Of a stretch of DNA of 64,000 nt, positions 17,343 to 25,474 are shown in pieces. Source of the stretch: Arthrobacter sp. fls2-241-R2A-200 (GTDB taxonomy: Bacteria > Actinomycetota > Actinomycetes > Actinomycetales > Micrococcaceae); the NCBI RefSeq assembly GCF_030209745.1, contig NZ_JARVRJ010000007.1, positions 124,001 through 188,000 of the forward strand. The letters are read 5' to 3'. The notes beneath the pieces were generated by a model. That model was not told the DNA's origin. It made no database searches and saw nothing but the letters and a program-made list of their open reading frames with translations. The stretch's first letter is position 1; each line of letters begins with the position of its first letter. A program made the translations under genes and the position numbers.

Positions 17343-18646
17343 TGTGCTGCTCCTTCATTGGTAGCTTCAATGGCTTCAGCCAGGATGGGGGCCAGTCGAC
17401 GCACCCCTTCGGCAATGGTATCCGGCGGGACGGCGCTGAACGCCAGGCGGAGCTTGTTCGATACTCCATCCGCCGGCGAGAAAGCGGCCCCGGGGATGAA
17501 CACGACGCCGGCGTCGATGGCCTTACCCAAAAGGGGATAGGTATCCAAGCCCTCGGGCAAGGTGACCCACACGAAGAATCCGCCTGCGGGCCTGGTCCAC
17601 GTCACTCCGGCGGGCATGTAGGTTTCCAATGCTGACAGCAGGGCCTTGCAACGCTCCGAGTAGAGGGAGCGGTACGTCTCGATCTGGCCTTCCCAGTCGT
17701 ACTCGCGGAGATATGCCGAGACAAGCATTTGGTTCAATGGCGGAGGACAGAGGGTGACTGCCTCGGAGGCCAGATAGAACCGTCGTTGCAGGTGTGCCGG
17801 GACCAGGGCCCAACCGATGCGGAGTCCGGGCGCGAAGATTTTGGAGAAGGAGCCCAGATAGATGACGTCGTCCGGGTTGGCTGCCCGCATGGGCGCAAGC
17901 GGTTGTCCGTCAAAGCGGAGAAGGCCGTAGGGGTTGTCTTCGAGGACGATGATATTCGACCTCCGGCATATGTCGACGATCTGCTGCCTGCGTTCCTCAG
18001 CCAACGTGATCCCTGAGGGATTGTTGAAGTTGGGAATCGTGTAGAGGAACTTGATGGTCTTGCCCTCTGCCTGCAACGCAGAGATCCGGGCCTCCAGTAG
18101 CTCCGGGACCAAGCCGTCGTCGTCCATTTCGACAGGTTCAACCTGCACCTGGTAGGCCTCAAAGGTGTTGAGCGCACCAACGTAGGTTGGGTTCTCTACC
18201 AGGACGACGTCGCCCGGGTTGCAAAAAACCTTCGTGGCTACGTCTTGGGCTGACTGGGAGCCTGCGGTGATGACGATGTTCTCCGGGCTGGCATTCGTGA
18301 TGCCTTCCGCGGCCATGATCGTGCAGATCTGGCTCCGTAACTCGTCCGTGCCCTGCCCTCCGCCGTACTGGAGTGCGGTCATGCCTTCCTCGGCGATGAT
18401 CTTGGCTGCTGTCTGGCCCAGCTTTTCCAGCGGCAAGGATTGAAGGTAGGGGTTACCGCCGGCGAGGGAGACCAGCCCCGGCTGCATCGAGATGTCGAAA
18501 ACGTCCCGAACAGCGGACTGCTTGATGTTGGCGGCCCGCGCGGAGAAGAGTTCCTCATGCGGGTGAGCGGCCGTTGCGGCCCGCTCGATGGCGTCGATGG
18601 CTTCAGCGGGCAGCGTGGTGCCGGCATCCAATGTTTCGTGGGTCAC
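17339..18646 (-). CDS. PLP-dependent aminotransferase, 2-aminoadipate/LysN type (MocR-like fold without HTH)
   Basis: A 435-aa fold-type I aminotransferase. GSFSKIFAPGLRIGW carries the PLP lysine, with YTIPNFNNPSG and VLEDNPYGLLRFDG as cofactor segments. These are hallmarks of the family that includes 2-aminoadipate and valine-pyruvate aminotransferases and the catalytic half of MocR regulators. There is no N-terminal GntR domain. The GTG at 18646 is preferred over the ATG at 18697 because GAGGAG lies 9 nt upstream, and it leaves the repeat-bearing promoter region free. The true amino donor is not evident. Confidence 0.85.
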   Translation of the reverse strand: MTHETLDAGTTLPAEAIDAIERAATAAHPHEELFSARAANIKQSAVRDVFDISMQPGLVSLAGGNPYLQSLPLEKLGQTAAKIIAEEGMTALQYGGGQGTDELRSQICTIMAAEGITNASPENIVITAGSQSAQDVATKVFCNPGDVVLVENPTYVGALNTFEAYQVQVEPVEMDDDGLVPELLEARISALQAEGKTIKFLYTIPNFNNPSGITLAEERRQQIVDICRRSNIIVLEDNPYGLLRFDGQPLAPMRAANPDDVIYLGSFSKIFAPGLRIGWALVPAHLQRRFYLASEAVTLCPPPLNQMLVSAYLREYDWEGQIETYRSLYSERCKALLSALETYMPAGVTWTRPAGGFFVWVTLPEGLDTYPLLGKAIDAGVVFIPGAAFSPADGVSNKLRLAFSAVPPDTIAEGVRRLAPILAEAIEATNEGAAQ

Positions 18647-18667
18647 ACGGAAAGAATACTCCTCAAT

Positions 18668-18693
18668 GTTGCTAAAGAGGCAACACTTGTTGC
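18668..18693. promoter_or_regulatory. GTTGC/GCAAC alternating repeats in a divergent promoter
   Basis: Three half-sites alternate: GTTGC (18668-18672), GCAAC (18680-18684), GTTGC (18689-18693), giving two overlapping dyads with 7-bp and 4-bp spacers. They lie in the 110-bp region between the divergent aminotransferase and PEP-mutase-like genes, where a shared regulator would bind. No regulator gene is adjacent. Confidence 0.45.
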
Positions 18694-18756
18694 TCAAAAT
18701 CGCCCGGAGGGTCGGAAGAGCTTTACGACACGATGCCGAGCGGCTGGAATGTAGCT

Positions 18757-19605
18757 ATGACAACGCACTCGGGATCCGTGACTAAGGCCGAACACTTCCG
18801 AAAGCTCCACGATCCTGGTCCTCAGCCCTTGGTGCTTGTGAATGTTTGGGACGCGGCTTCTGCTCGCGTCGTGCAAGAGGCGGGGGCGTCCGCCATTGCT
18901 ACATCCAGCTCCGCGGTGTCGTGGAGCTTGGGATACCGGGATGGTGATCACGTGCCGTGGGGATTGGCCATGGCAGCCCTGGGCCGCATCGCACATGCGA
19001 CCCGGCTGCCCGTCACTGCCGATATCGAGACCGGTTATGGCCGCACCGACGATGAACTTCGAGCCACCATTCACGCCGTGCTGGACGCTGGGGCGGTGGG
19101 AATCAACATAGAGGACTCGGCGGAGGACCCGCTCACGGATGTCGGTGAGCAATCACGGCGAATCGCCGTGATCCGTGCAACTGCTGATGAACGCGGGGTT
19201 CCGCTTTTCGTGAATGCACGGACGGACACCTATCTTTCAGGACGCTTCCCGGATAAGGCCTACGAGGAGACGTTACGGCGGGCCGAGTCGTACCTCACTG
19301 CCGGCGCGGACGGCATCTTTGTGCCCGGAGTGGTGGATTTGCACGTCCTGCACCAGATCTCCAGCCGCATCGCAGCACCCCTGAACGCACTGGCTGGCGT
19401 CGGCTCGCCGTCGCCGGCGGAATTGCACGACGCCGGTGTTCGGCGGGTGAGTATCGGAGGCAACACTGCCAAGGCCGCCTACGCCAAAGTAGCCAAGGTG
19501 GCCAGTGAAATCCTGGCTGATGGCAATTGGGCAGGCCTGGCAGGCACCCGAAGCCATGCGGAGATGGATGGCCTGTTTCAGCAAGGACCCAAGTACAGCC
19601 TTTAA
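18757..19605 (+). CDS. Isocitrate lyase/PEP mutase family protein
   Basis: A 282-aa (beta/alpha)8 protein of the PEP mutase/isocitrate lyase superfamily. Visible are the metal-binding DIETGYG, the GINIEDS strand and FVNARTDTY. The Cys-containing catalytic loop of true isocitrate lyase and methylisocitrate lyase (KKCGH-like) is absent, so this belongs to the short, functionally mixed branch that includes oxaloacetate hydrolases and carboxyphosphonopyruvate-type enzymes. The ATG at 18757 is preferred over 18733 because only the later part is family-like. It ends before a strong terminator. Confidence 0.8.
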   Translation: MTTHSGSVTKAEHFRKLHDPGPQPLVLVNVWDAASARVVQEAGASAIATSSSAVSWSLGYRDGDHVPWGLAMAALGRIAHATRLPVTADIETGYGRTDDELRATIHAVLDAGAVGINIEDSAEDPLTDVGEQSRRIAVIRATADERGVPLFVNARTDTYLSGRFPDKAYEETLRRAESYLTAGADGIFVPGVVDLHVLHQISSRIAAPLNALAGVGSPSPAELHDAGVRRVSIGGNTAKAAYAKVAKVASEILADGNWAGLAGTRSHAEMDGLFQQGPKYSL

Positions 19606-19640
19606 GGGATGCAGCCGGACGAAGCCGGCTTAAAAGCGAA

Positions 19641-19683
19641 GCCCCCTCCCGAGCCTGTGTAAACGGCAAGCTCGGGAGGGGGC
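19641..19683. terminator. Bidirectional terminator
   Basis: A perfect 14-bp stem (GCCCCCTCCCGAGC paired with GCTCGGGAGGGGGC) with a 15-nt loop sits between the convergent PEP-mutase-like and FMN-reductase genes, 36 nt after one stop and 17 nt after the other. Confidence 0.8.
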
Positions 19684-19699
19684 GGCGACAGGAGCCGGG

Positions 19700-20272
19700 T
19701 TAGGCGGCTACTTCTTCTTCTTCATCCTGAACTGCAGTCAGCGGCTCAAAGATGCCCTTGATCTGCTCGACAACCTCAGCGTCGTCCTTCGGGTGCAGTT
19801 CGGCGAAACGGATCATGGAACCCGGGATGGCCAGCTTAACGTCCTCGAGCACCTTGGCGCCGGCGATCCCGGCTGCCTTGCGGGCCTCGTCCTGGGCCCA
19901 GACTCCACCGAACTGGCCAAATGCGGTACCGACGACGGCGGTCGGCTTGCCGGCAAGGGCCCCGGCACCGTACGGGCGCGACAGCCAGTCGATGGCGTTC
20001 TTGAGAGAGGCAGGCATGGCGCCGTTGTGCTCGGGCGTGACCAGGAGGAGCGTGTCGGCGTCGGCGGCTGCGGCACGAAGAGCGGCAGCCGCGGATGGGA
20101 CCTGGCCCTCCACATCGATGTCTTCGTTGTAGAAGGGGATGTTACCCAACGAGTCGTGGATCTGGACTTCAACGTTCTCGGGGGCGTTGAGCTGGATGGC
20201 TTCGGCGAGCTTCCTGTTGTGCGACTCGGCGCGGAGGCTGCCGACGAGGGCGAGGACGGTGTGCTTGGACAT
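19700..20272 (-). CDS. NAD(P)H-dependent FMN reductase
   Basis: A 190-aa flavodoxin-fold reductase. The phosphate-binding loop GSLRAESHNRKLAEA (residues 12-26) and the motif TPEHNGAMPASLKNAIDW are characteristic of the ChrR/SsuE-type NADPH-dependent FMN reductases, which reduce quinones, chromate or azo compounds or supply FMNH2. The C-terminus carries an acidic DEEEEV tail. It is divergent from a TetR repressor, with a palindromic operator between them, so expression is probably induced by an electrophilic or quinone-like ligand. Confidence 0.9.
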   Translation of the reverse strand: MSKHTVLALVGSLRAESHNRKLAEAIQLNAPENVEVQIHDSLGNIPFYNEDIDVEGQVPSAAAALRAAAADADTLLLVTPEHNGAMPASLKNAIDWLSRPYGAGALAGKPTAVVGTAFGQFGGVWAQDEARKAAGIAGAKVLEDVKLAIPGSMIRFAELHPKDDAEVVEQIKGIFEPLTAVQDEEEEVAA

Positions 20273-20346
20273 GATGTCTCCTTTTGTTGGCCTGACAGGC
20301 GGGCTGTAGGCCTACGGTTCGGGGGCTTTGGTGCCTTCACTGAGTA

Positions 20347-20368
20347 TAAACGGACCATGGTCCGCTTA
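20347..20368. promoter_or_regulatory. TetR operator between FMN reductase and tetR
   Basis: A perfect 14-bp palindrome, CGGACCATGGTCCG (20351-20364), extends to 22 bp with one mismatched pair (TAAA on the left, CTTA on the right). Its position 27 bp before the tetR start and 75 bp before the reductase start, overlapping AT-rich promoter elements, fits a repressor controlling both genes. The CGGAC/GTCCG form is common for TetR-family operators in actinobacteria. Confidence 0.75.
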
Positions 20369-20394
20369 ATATTCCCGGGGGCTAGAATGAGTTT

Positions 20395-21000
20395 GTGAGC
20401 TCGATTCCATTCCAGCCGGAGGCATCCCCGGGTGCGCCACAGGAGCGTAGCGACGCTGCCCGGAACCGTGAGCGGCTTCTTTGTGCCGCCCGCGAGTTGG
20501 TAGCGGAATTCGGAGCCGAGGCTTTGACCATGGACGCCCTCGCATGCAAGGCCAAGGTGGGCAAAGGGACTGTTTTCCGTCGTTTCGGCAGCCGGGCGGG
20601 ACTGATGATGACGTTGCTCAGCGACTCGGAGGCAGACTTCCAGCGCGGCTTCATGTTTGGGCCGCCGCCACTGGGCCCGGGCGCTACGCCTGCGGAGAGG
20701 CTCATCGCCTTCGGGGAGGGGCGCGTCTACTTCGTCCTGGAGAACGGGGAACTGTTACGCGCTGCAGGAACCTCTGCCCACCACCGCTTTGAAGTCCCCG
20801 CGACAGTTCTTGCGCACAGGCATGTGGAGCTACTGCTGCGGGAGGCCGGCGCGCCAGACCCGTGGGTCATGGCGATGTCGCTGATGTCTGCGTTGGATCC
20901 GGAACGGATTATCAATGCCGTGCGGACCCACGGAATCTCGCCGACTCGCATCACTGATTCCTGGCGCGAACTCGTGACGCGCCTCCTGAAGCCGCGGTAG
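20395..21000 (+). CDS. TetR family transcriptional repressor
   Basis: A 201-aa regulator with GTG start. The N-terminal HTH covers residues 22-70 (RNRERLLCAARELVAEFGAE, then GKGTVFRRFGSRAGLMMTLL). The FRRF variant replaces the usual LYRHF. The C-terminal ligand-binding domain is family-specific and gives no ligand. It is divergent from the FMN reductase with the palindrome above in between, which makes autoregulation and control of the reductase the simplest reading. Confidence 0.88.
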   Translation: MSSIPFQPEASPGAPQERSDAARNRERLLCAARELVAEFGAEALTMDALACKAKVGKGTVFRRFGSRAGLMMTLLSDSEADFQRGFMFGPPPLGPGATPAERLIAFGEGRVYFVLENGELLRAAGTSAHHRFEVPATVLAHRHVELLLREAGAPDPWVMAMSLMSALDPERIINAVRTHGISPTRITDSWRELVTRLLKPR

Positions 21001-21140
21001 CCCGGAGCTGCCCTGCATAACAATCTGGCCGCAGGCGCGGTTCAAGCCGCCGTGAAGCAAAACGTGAAGCAGTTATTGTGGTAGTTTCCTCTTGAATGTG
21101 ACCCATGCCATATCAAGGCTGGTGGTCGCTGAAGAGGTGC

Positions 21141-21168
21141 GGGGGACACCCACATACCCGTGTGCCCC
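21141..21168. repeat. Inverted repeat in the leader of the peptide ABC operon
   Basis: GGGGGACAC at 21141-21149 and GTGTGCCCC at 21160-21168 form a stem with one mismatch and a 10-nt loop, 82 nt before the first permease start. It could be an operator or an attenuator. I cannot place a convincing promoter in the 249-bp region 21001-21249. Confidence 0.35.
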
Positions 21169-21249
21169 TGCAACTGAAGCCGGCCACAGCCGGGTACCGC
21201 GGAAGGACGAGCTTTTGAATTTTGCCCTGATTCGAGGCAGCCGACCGAC

Positions 21250-22233
21250 ATGCTGAAGTACTTGATGAAGCGATCAGGAATCTACCTGGTCATGATCTTC
21301 CTAACCACCAGCGCCGGGTACTTCCTGGCGGTGTCCTCACTGAAGCCGGCAGTCCTCGAACAGGAGAAAATTCCGCGGCCAACCCCTGAGCAGGTAGCGG
21401 CATCGTTCCGGGGGCTCGGCTTGGATCCGGCCAAGAACGCGTGGGAACGCTACGTGGATTGGCTCGGAAACATCGTGACCCACTGGGACTGGGGCCGTAG
21501 CCCGAATGGCGCATCAGTTAATGCTGAATTCGGAGACCGCGTCCTGGTCTCTACCCGGCTGTTCATTGCGTCGATCATCCTGACCCTGATCATCGGCGTG
21601 GCCCTGGGCGTGTACTCCGCGGCACGGCAATACAAGTTCCAAGACCGGGTCATCACCTCCTATAGCTATCTGGTGCACATCCTGCCCGCCCCGATCGCCT
21701 ACTTCCTGGTCCAGTTGGGCGCCATCAGCGTCAATGAGGCAGTCGGCCAGCGGATTTTCTTCGTGACAGGAATTTCGACGCCGGGAATCGACCCCGGGTG
21801 GCCTGCTTTCGTTGACCTCGTGGCCCACTACGCCGTGCCCACCTTCGCGATGACGATTTTCGGTTGGGCCGGCTACCAGATCGCCCAGCGCCAGTATCTT
21901 TTGGACAACGTCAACGCAGACTTCGTCCGAACGGCGCGAGCGAAGGGCCTGACCCGCAACCAGGCCATCCGTCGTCATGCGCTGCGAGTGTCTTTTATCC
22001 CGGTGGCGCAGAGCATCGCGTTCACCATCCCCGCGATCTTTACCGGTGGCTTCTTCGCTGAGGCGATCTTCGCATGGCCGGGCATTGGTCTTTGGAGCAT
22101 CCAGTCCATCGGGTTGCAGGACGTCAATGTCGCTACCGCAACCCTGGCCTACGGCTCGGTGATCTTTGCCATCGGTGCAATCCTGGCGGACTTCGCCACA
22201 ACGCTGGTCGATCCACGAGTGAGGGTCCAGTAA
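21250..22233 (+). CDS. Peptide ABC transporter permease, DppB/OppB type
   Basis: A 327-aa inner-membrane permease. After the N-terminal helix there is an external loop (residues 30-90) and then five helices with the EAA-type coupling loop FVRTARAKGLTRNQAIRRHA, typical of DppB/OppB. The stop overlaps the next ATG (TAATG). It heads a four-gene operon for a peptide or nickel/opine-type importer. An in-frame ATG at 21265 is a possible alternative start. Confidence 0.92.
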   Translation: MLKYLMKRSGIYLVMIFLTTSAGYFLAVSSLKPAVLEQEKIPRPTPEQVAASFRGLGLDPAKNAWERYVDWLGNIVTHWDWGRSPNGASVNAEFGDRVLVSTRLFIASIILTLIIGVALGVYSAARQYKFQDRVITSYSYLVHILPAPIAYFLVQLGAISVNEAVGQRIFFVTGISTPGIDPGWPAFVDLVAHYAVPTFAMTIFGWAGYQIAQRQYLLDNVNADFVRTARAKGLTRNQAIRRHALRVSFIPVAQSIAFTIPAIFTGGFFAEAIFAWPGIGLWSIQSIGLQDVNVATATLAYGSVIFAIGAILADFATTLVDPRVRVQ

Positions 22234-23207
22234 TGACGAACATCATTGATCCGATTGCAGAGATCGACGAATCCCGCGTCTCCGATGGCCAGGACGTGGT
22301 CATCGCCAAGTCCCGCATTATCTTCCGGCGGTTCATGCGTAACCGAACCGCCGTCGCCGGATTGTTCGTTTTCCTTGCTTTGTTCCTCTTTTCATTGGTG
22401 GGCGGGTTCCTGACTCCGTGGAATAAGGACACGATCGATCCCTACAACATCGGCATGGGTCCTTCCCCGGACCACTTCCTCGGTACCTCCCAGGCCGGAA
22501 TCGACCTCTTGGCGCTGATAGTGGAAGGCACCAGGATCTCCATCTTCATCGGCTTGATCGTGGGCGGCGTGTCCGTCCTGGTCTCCGCGGTGTACGGCTG
22601 CACCATGGCGTTCTTCGGCGGGAAAGTGGACGCGATCATGCTGTTCATTCTCGAAGCGCTCATCATGATGCCAGCCATCTTGGTGGTCGCAGTTGCAACC
22701 AGCGGCAGCGGGGGGCTGAAGAACCTCCCCAGTTGGCTGTTGCTGATTGTTGTGCTGCTCTTTTTCAGCTGGATGGGCACTGCCCGTTTGGTGCGCTCCC
22801 TGTCTATGTCCCTCATGCAACGTGACTACGTCAAGGCAGCCAAATACATGGGTGTTCCATCCCGGCGCATCGTCTGGCGGCACCTGGTTCCCAACATCGG
22901 CTCCCTCCTGGTCCTGGACTTCACCCGGGGCATCACCGGTGCGGTCCTTGCCGAAGTGGCGTTTTCCTTCATCGGTATTGGCATCAAACTTCCTGACGTC
23001 AGCCTCGGCGTCCTCATCGGCCAGGCCACCGGGCAAGTGTCCTCGTTTCCGTGGATGTTCTGGGTTCCGCTGACGGTCATGTTCCTGCTGACCGGCTCGC
23101 TTGCCATGATGAACGACGGCCTCCGTGACGCGTTCGACCCCAGCTCCAGTTCCATCGGCCGGGCCAAGCGGACCGCAGTACGAACAGTAAAGAAGACCAC
23201 CAAATGA
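22233..23207 (+). CDS. Peptide ABC transporter permease, DppC/OppC type
   Basis: A 324-aa permease. The ATG overlapping the previous stop is chosen; the open frame extends left inside the preceding gene. The long cytoplasmic N-terminus, the AVAGLFVFLALFLFSLVGGF helix and the coupling loop YVKAAKYMGVPSRRIVWRHL are of the DppC class, and GTSQAGIDLLALIVEGTRIS is the conserved periplasmic segment. The stop overlaps the ATPase start by 4 nt (ATGA). Confidence 0.92.
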   Translation: MTNIIDPIAEIDESRVSDGQDVVIAKSRIIFRRFMRNRTAVAGLFVFLALFLFSLVGGFLTPWNKDTIDPYNIGMGPSPDHFLGTSQAGIDLLALIVEGTRISIFIGLIVGGVSVLVSAVYGCTMAFFGGKVDAIMLFILEALIMMPAILVVAVATSGSGGLKNLPSWLLLIVVLLFFSWMGTARLVRSLSMSLMQRDYVKAAKYMGVPSRRIVWRHLVPNIGSLLVLDFTRGITGAVLAEVAFSFIGIGIKLPDVSLGVLIGQATGQVSSFPWMFWVPLTVMFLLTGSLAMMNDGLRDAFDPSSSSIGRAKRTAVRTVKKTTK

Positions 23208-25399
23208 GCACCAATATCTCCCAAACACCTTCAGAGCGGCTCCGTGAGGTGGGACTTTACGCTCCCGGCGATGCCGTCCTCAGCGTCCGCGACCTCAACG
23301 TGCGCTTCAACACGGAAAACGGTGTGGTCCACGCAGTCCGTGGAGTCGATTTCGACCTCCTCCCCGGTAAAACCCTGGGCATCGTGGGCGAATCCGGTTC
23401 CGGGAAGTCCGTGACGTCCATGGCCATCATGGGGCTGCTTCCGGAGACGGCGGACATCACTGGATCGGTCCGGTACAGGGGAAAGGAACTCCTGGGCCTC
23501 AGCGATAAGGCCATGTGCAAACACCGGGGCAGCGACATCGCCATGGTGTTCCAGGACCCGCTGTCCTCCTTGACCCCGGTCTACACGGTGGGCAACCAGA
23601 TCATCGAAGCCCTCACGGTTCACAACCCCATCATGAGCAAACAGGCCAAAGAAGCCCGCGCCGTCGAACTTTTGCGCATGGTGGGCATCCCGAGCCCCAA
23701 GGACCGGCTGAAGGCCTTCCCCCACGAGTTTTCCGGCGGCATGCGACAGCGCGTGATGATCGCCATCGCGATCGCCAACGATCCGCGGATACTCATCGCA
23801 GATGAACCCACGACGGCGCTGGACGTCACCATTCAGGCTCAGGTGCTGGAAGTCCTGCACACCGCACAGGAGGAGACCGGCGCCGCCGTCGTCATGATCA
23901 CGCATGACCTGGGCGTCGTCGCGGGCATGGCCGATGACATCATGGTCATGTATGCCGGTAAGCCTGTGGAAAAAGGCACTGTGGAGGACATCTACTACAA
24001 CCCTCGGATGCCATATACCTTGGGCCTGCTCGGAGCGGTTCCCCGAGTAGATACCGCCAACAAACAGTCGTTGGTTCCCATCGAAGGCGCACCGCCCAAC
24101 TTGGCGCTTCCGGTGACCGGCTGCTCCTTCGCGGGGCGCTGCCCGCTCGTCAGCGACGCTTGCTTGGGCGGCGAGCCGGAGCTCTTGTCCGTGCGTGTCC
24201 TCGCAAACAGGCCCAACACAAACGGCACCGATGCGAAGACCGCCGCCAGCCATAGGGCCGCCTGCATCAAAGCTGAGGAACTGGGCGGCGAAACGGACGC
24301 TCACCACATTTTCAGGGCGCCCGCCAAGCCAGTATCAAAGTTCGACGGCGTGGACCGCGGCGAGCGCGAAAAAGTCCTGGAACTCAAAGACGTGAAGAAG
24401 CACTTCCCGCTGCTCAAGGGTGCCCTGATCAAGCGGCGGATCGGCACGGTAAAAGCCGTGGACGGGCTGAGCTTCGATATCCGCGAAGGGGAGTGCCTCT
24501 CGATCGTTGGCGAGTCCGGTTGCGGCAAAACCACCACCCTGCTGGAGATCATGGAGTTCCACCCGGACCAGCAAGGGGAGGTGGTCATCAGCGGTGTCAG
24601 CAACAAGGTGGCCACGGACTCCAAGACCAAGATGGCTATGCGCAAGGAAATGCAGATGGTCTTCCAAGACCCCACCGGCGCCCTGGACCCTCGCTTCACC
24701 GTGTACGAAGTCCTTGCCGAACCTTTGGAAAACCTTGGCATGCCCAAGGCTGCCATCAAGAAACGGATCATGGAGCTAATGCGCCTGGTTGGCCTGCAGC
24801 CGGACCACGTTAACCGCTTCCCCAACCAGTTCTCGGGCGGACAGCGCCAACGAATCGGGATCGCCCGCGCCCTCGCCGTCAACCCCAAGCTCGTTGTGTT
24901 GGATGAACCTGTGTCCGCGCTGGACGTTTCGGTGCAGGCCGGCGTCATCAACCTGCTGGACCAACTCCGCGCCGAACTGGGCCTGAGCTACCTGATGGTT
25001 GCCCACGATCTGTCTGTAGTGCGGCATATTTCTGACCGGGTGGCAGTGATGTACTTGGGCAAAATCGTGGAGACCGGTGACGTGGACGAGGTCTTCGACA
25101 ACCCGCGGCACCCTTACACCCGGGCTTTGTTGTCGGCCATCCCGGTACCGGACCCGAACCTTGAACGCACCCGTGAACGGATCATCCTCCAGGGCGACCT
25201 CCCCAGCCCCCTGGACGCCCCGCGAGGTTGTAACTTTGCGACTCGTTGTCCGGTGTTTGCTGCGCTTCCCGCCGCGAAACAGGAGAAGTGCCTTACTCTG
25301 GAGCCGCCACTGGCTTCAGAAGAGGCATACGGACAAGAATTCGCCTGCTTCTTCCCGGATGGAGAGATAGATGCCGACATGCTGGTGGTGCATACCTGA
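23204..25399 (+). CDS. Fused double ATPase of the peptide ABC importer (DppD-DppF)
   Basis: A 731-aa protein with two complete ABC ATPase domains. Domain 1 has Walker A GESGSGKS, signature FSGGMRQR and Walker [13 protein letters not shown]. Domain 2 has [17 protein letters not shown] and [12 protein letters not shown]. Each half ends in the Opp/Dpp cysteine-rich C-terminal extension ([14 protein letters not shown] and [10 protein letters not shown]). Separate dppD and dppF genes are the commoner arrangement; here the two are one chain that can power the permease pair alone. Confidence 0.93.
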   Translation: MSTNISQTPSERLREVGLYAPGDAVLSVRDLNVRFNTENGVVHAVRGVDFDLLPGKTLGIVGESGSGKSVTSMAIMGLLPETADITGSVRYRGKELLGLSDKAMCKHRGSDIAMVFQDPLSSLTPVYTVGNQIIEALTVHNPIMSKQAKEARAVELLRMVGIPSPKDRLKAFPHEFSGGMRQRVMIAIAIANDPRILIADEPTTALDVTIQAQVLEVLHTAQEETGAAVVMITHDLGVVAGMADDIMVMYAGKPVEKGTVEDIYYNPRMPYTLGLLGAVPRVDTANKQSLVPIEGAPPNLALPVTGCSFAGRCPLVSDACLGGEPELLSVRVLANRPNTNGTDAKTAASHRAACIKAEELGGETDAHHIFRAPAKPVSKFDGVDRGEREKVLELKDVKKHFPLLKGALIKRRIGTVKAVDGLSFDIREGECLSIVGESGCGKTTTLLEIMEFHPDQQGEVVISGVSNKVATDSKTKMAMRKEMQMVFQDPTGALDPRFTVYEVLAEPLENLGMPKAAIKKRIMELMRLVGLQPDHVNRFPNQFSGGQRQRIGIARALAVNPKLVVLDEPVSALDVSVQAGVINLLDQLRAELGLSYLMVAHDLSVVRHISDRVAVMYLGKIVETGDVDEVFDNPRHPYTRALLSAIPVPDPNLERTRERIILQGDLPSPLDAPRGCNFATRCPVFAALPAAKQEKCLTLEPPLASEEAYGQEFACFFPDGEIDADMLVVHT

Positions 25400-25474
25400 C
25401 GACAAATGACGCAGAGATGACACCCTGAACTCAACTCGCAAAGATTTCCAGTCGTAAAAAATGAAGGGCAAACC

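Noticed and set aside
21092..21120. CRP site and promoter at TGTGACCCATGCCATATC upstream of the peptide ABC operon
   Set aside because: Only one half of the CRP dyad is present, and the -35/-10 spacing does not fit.
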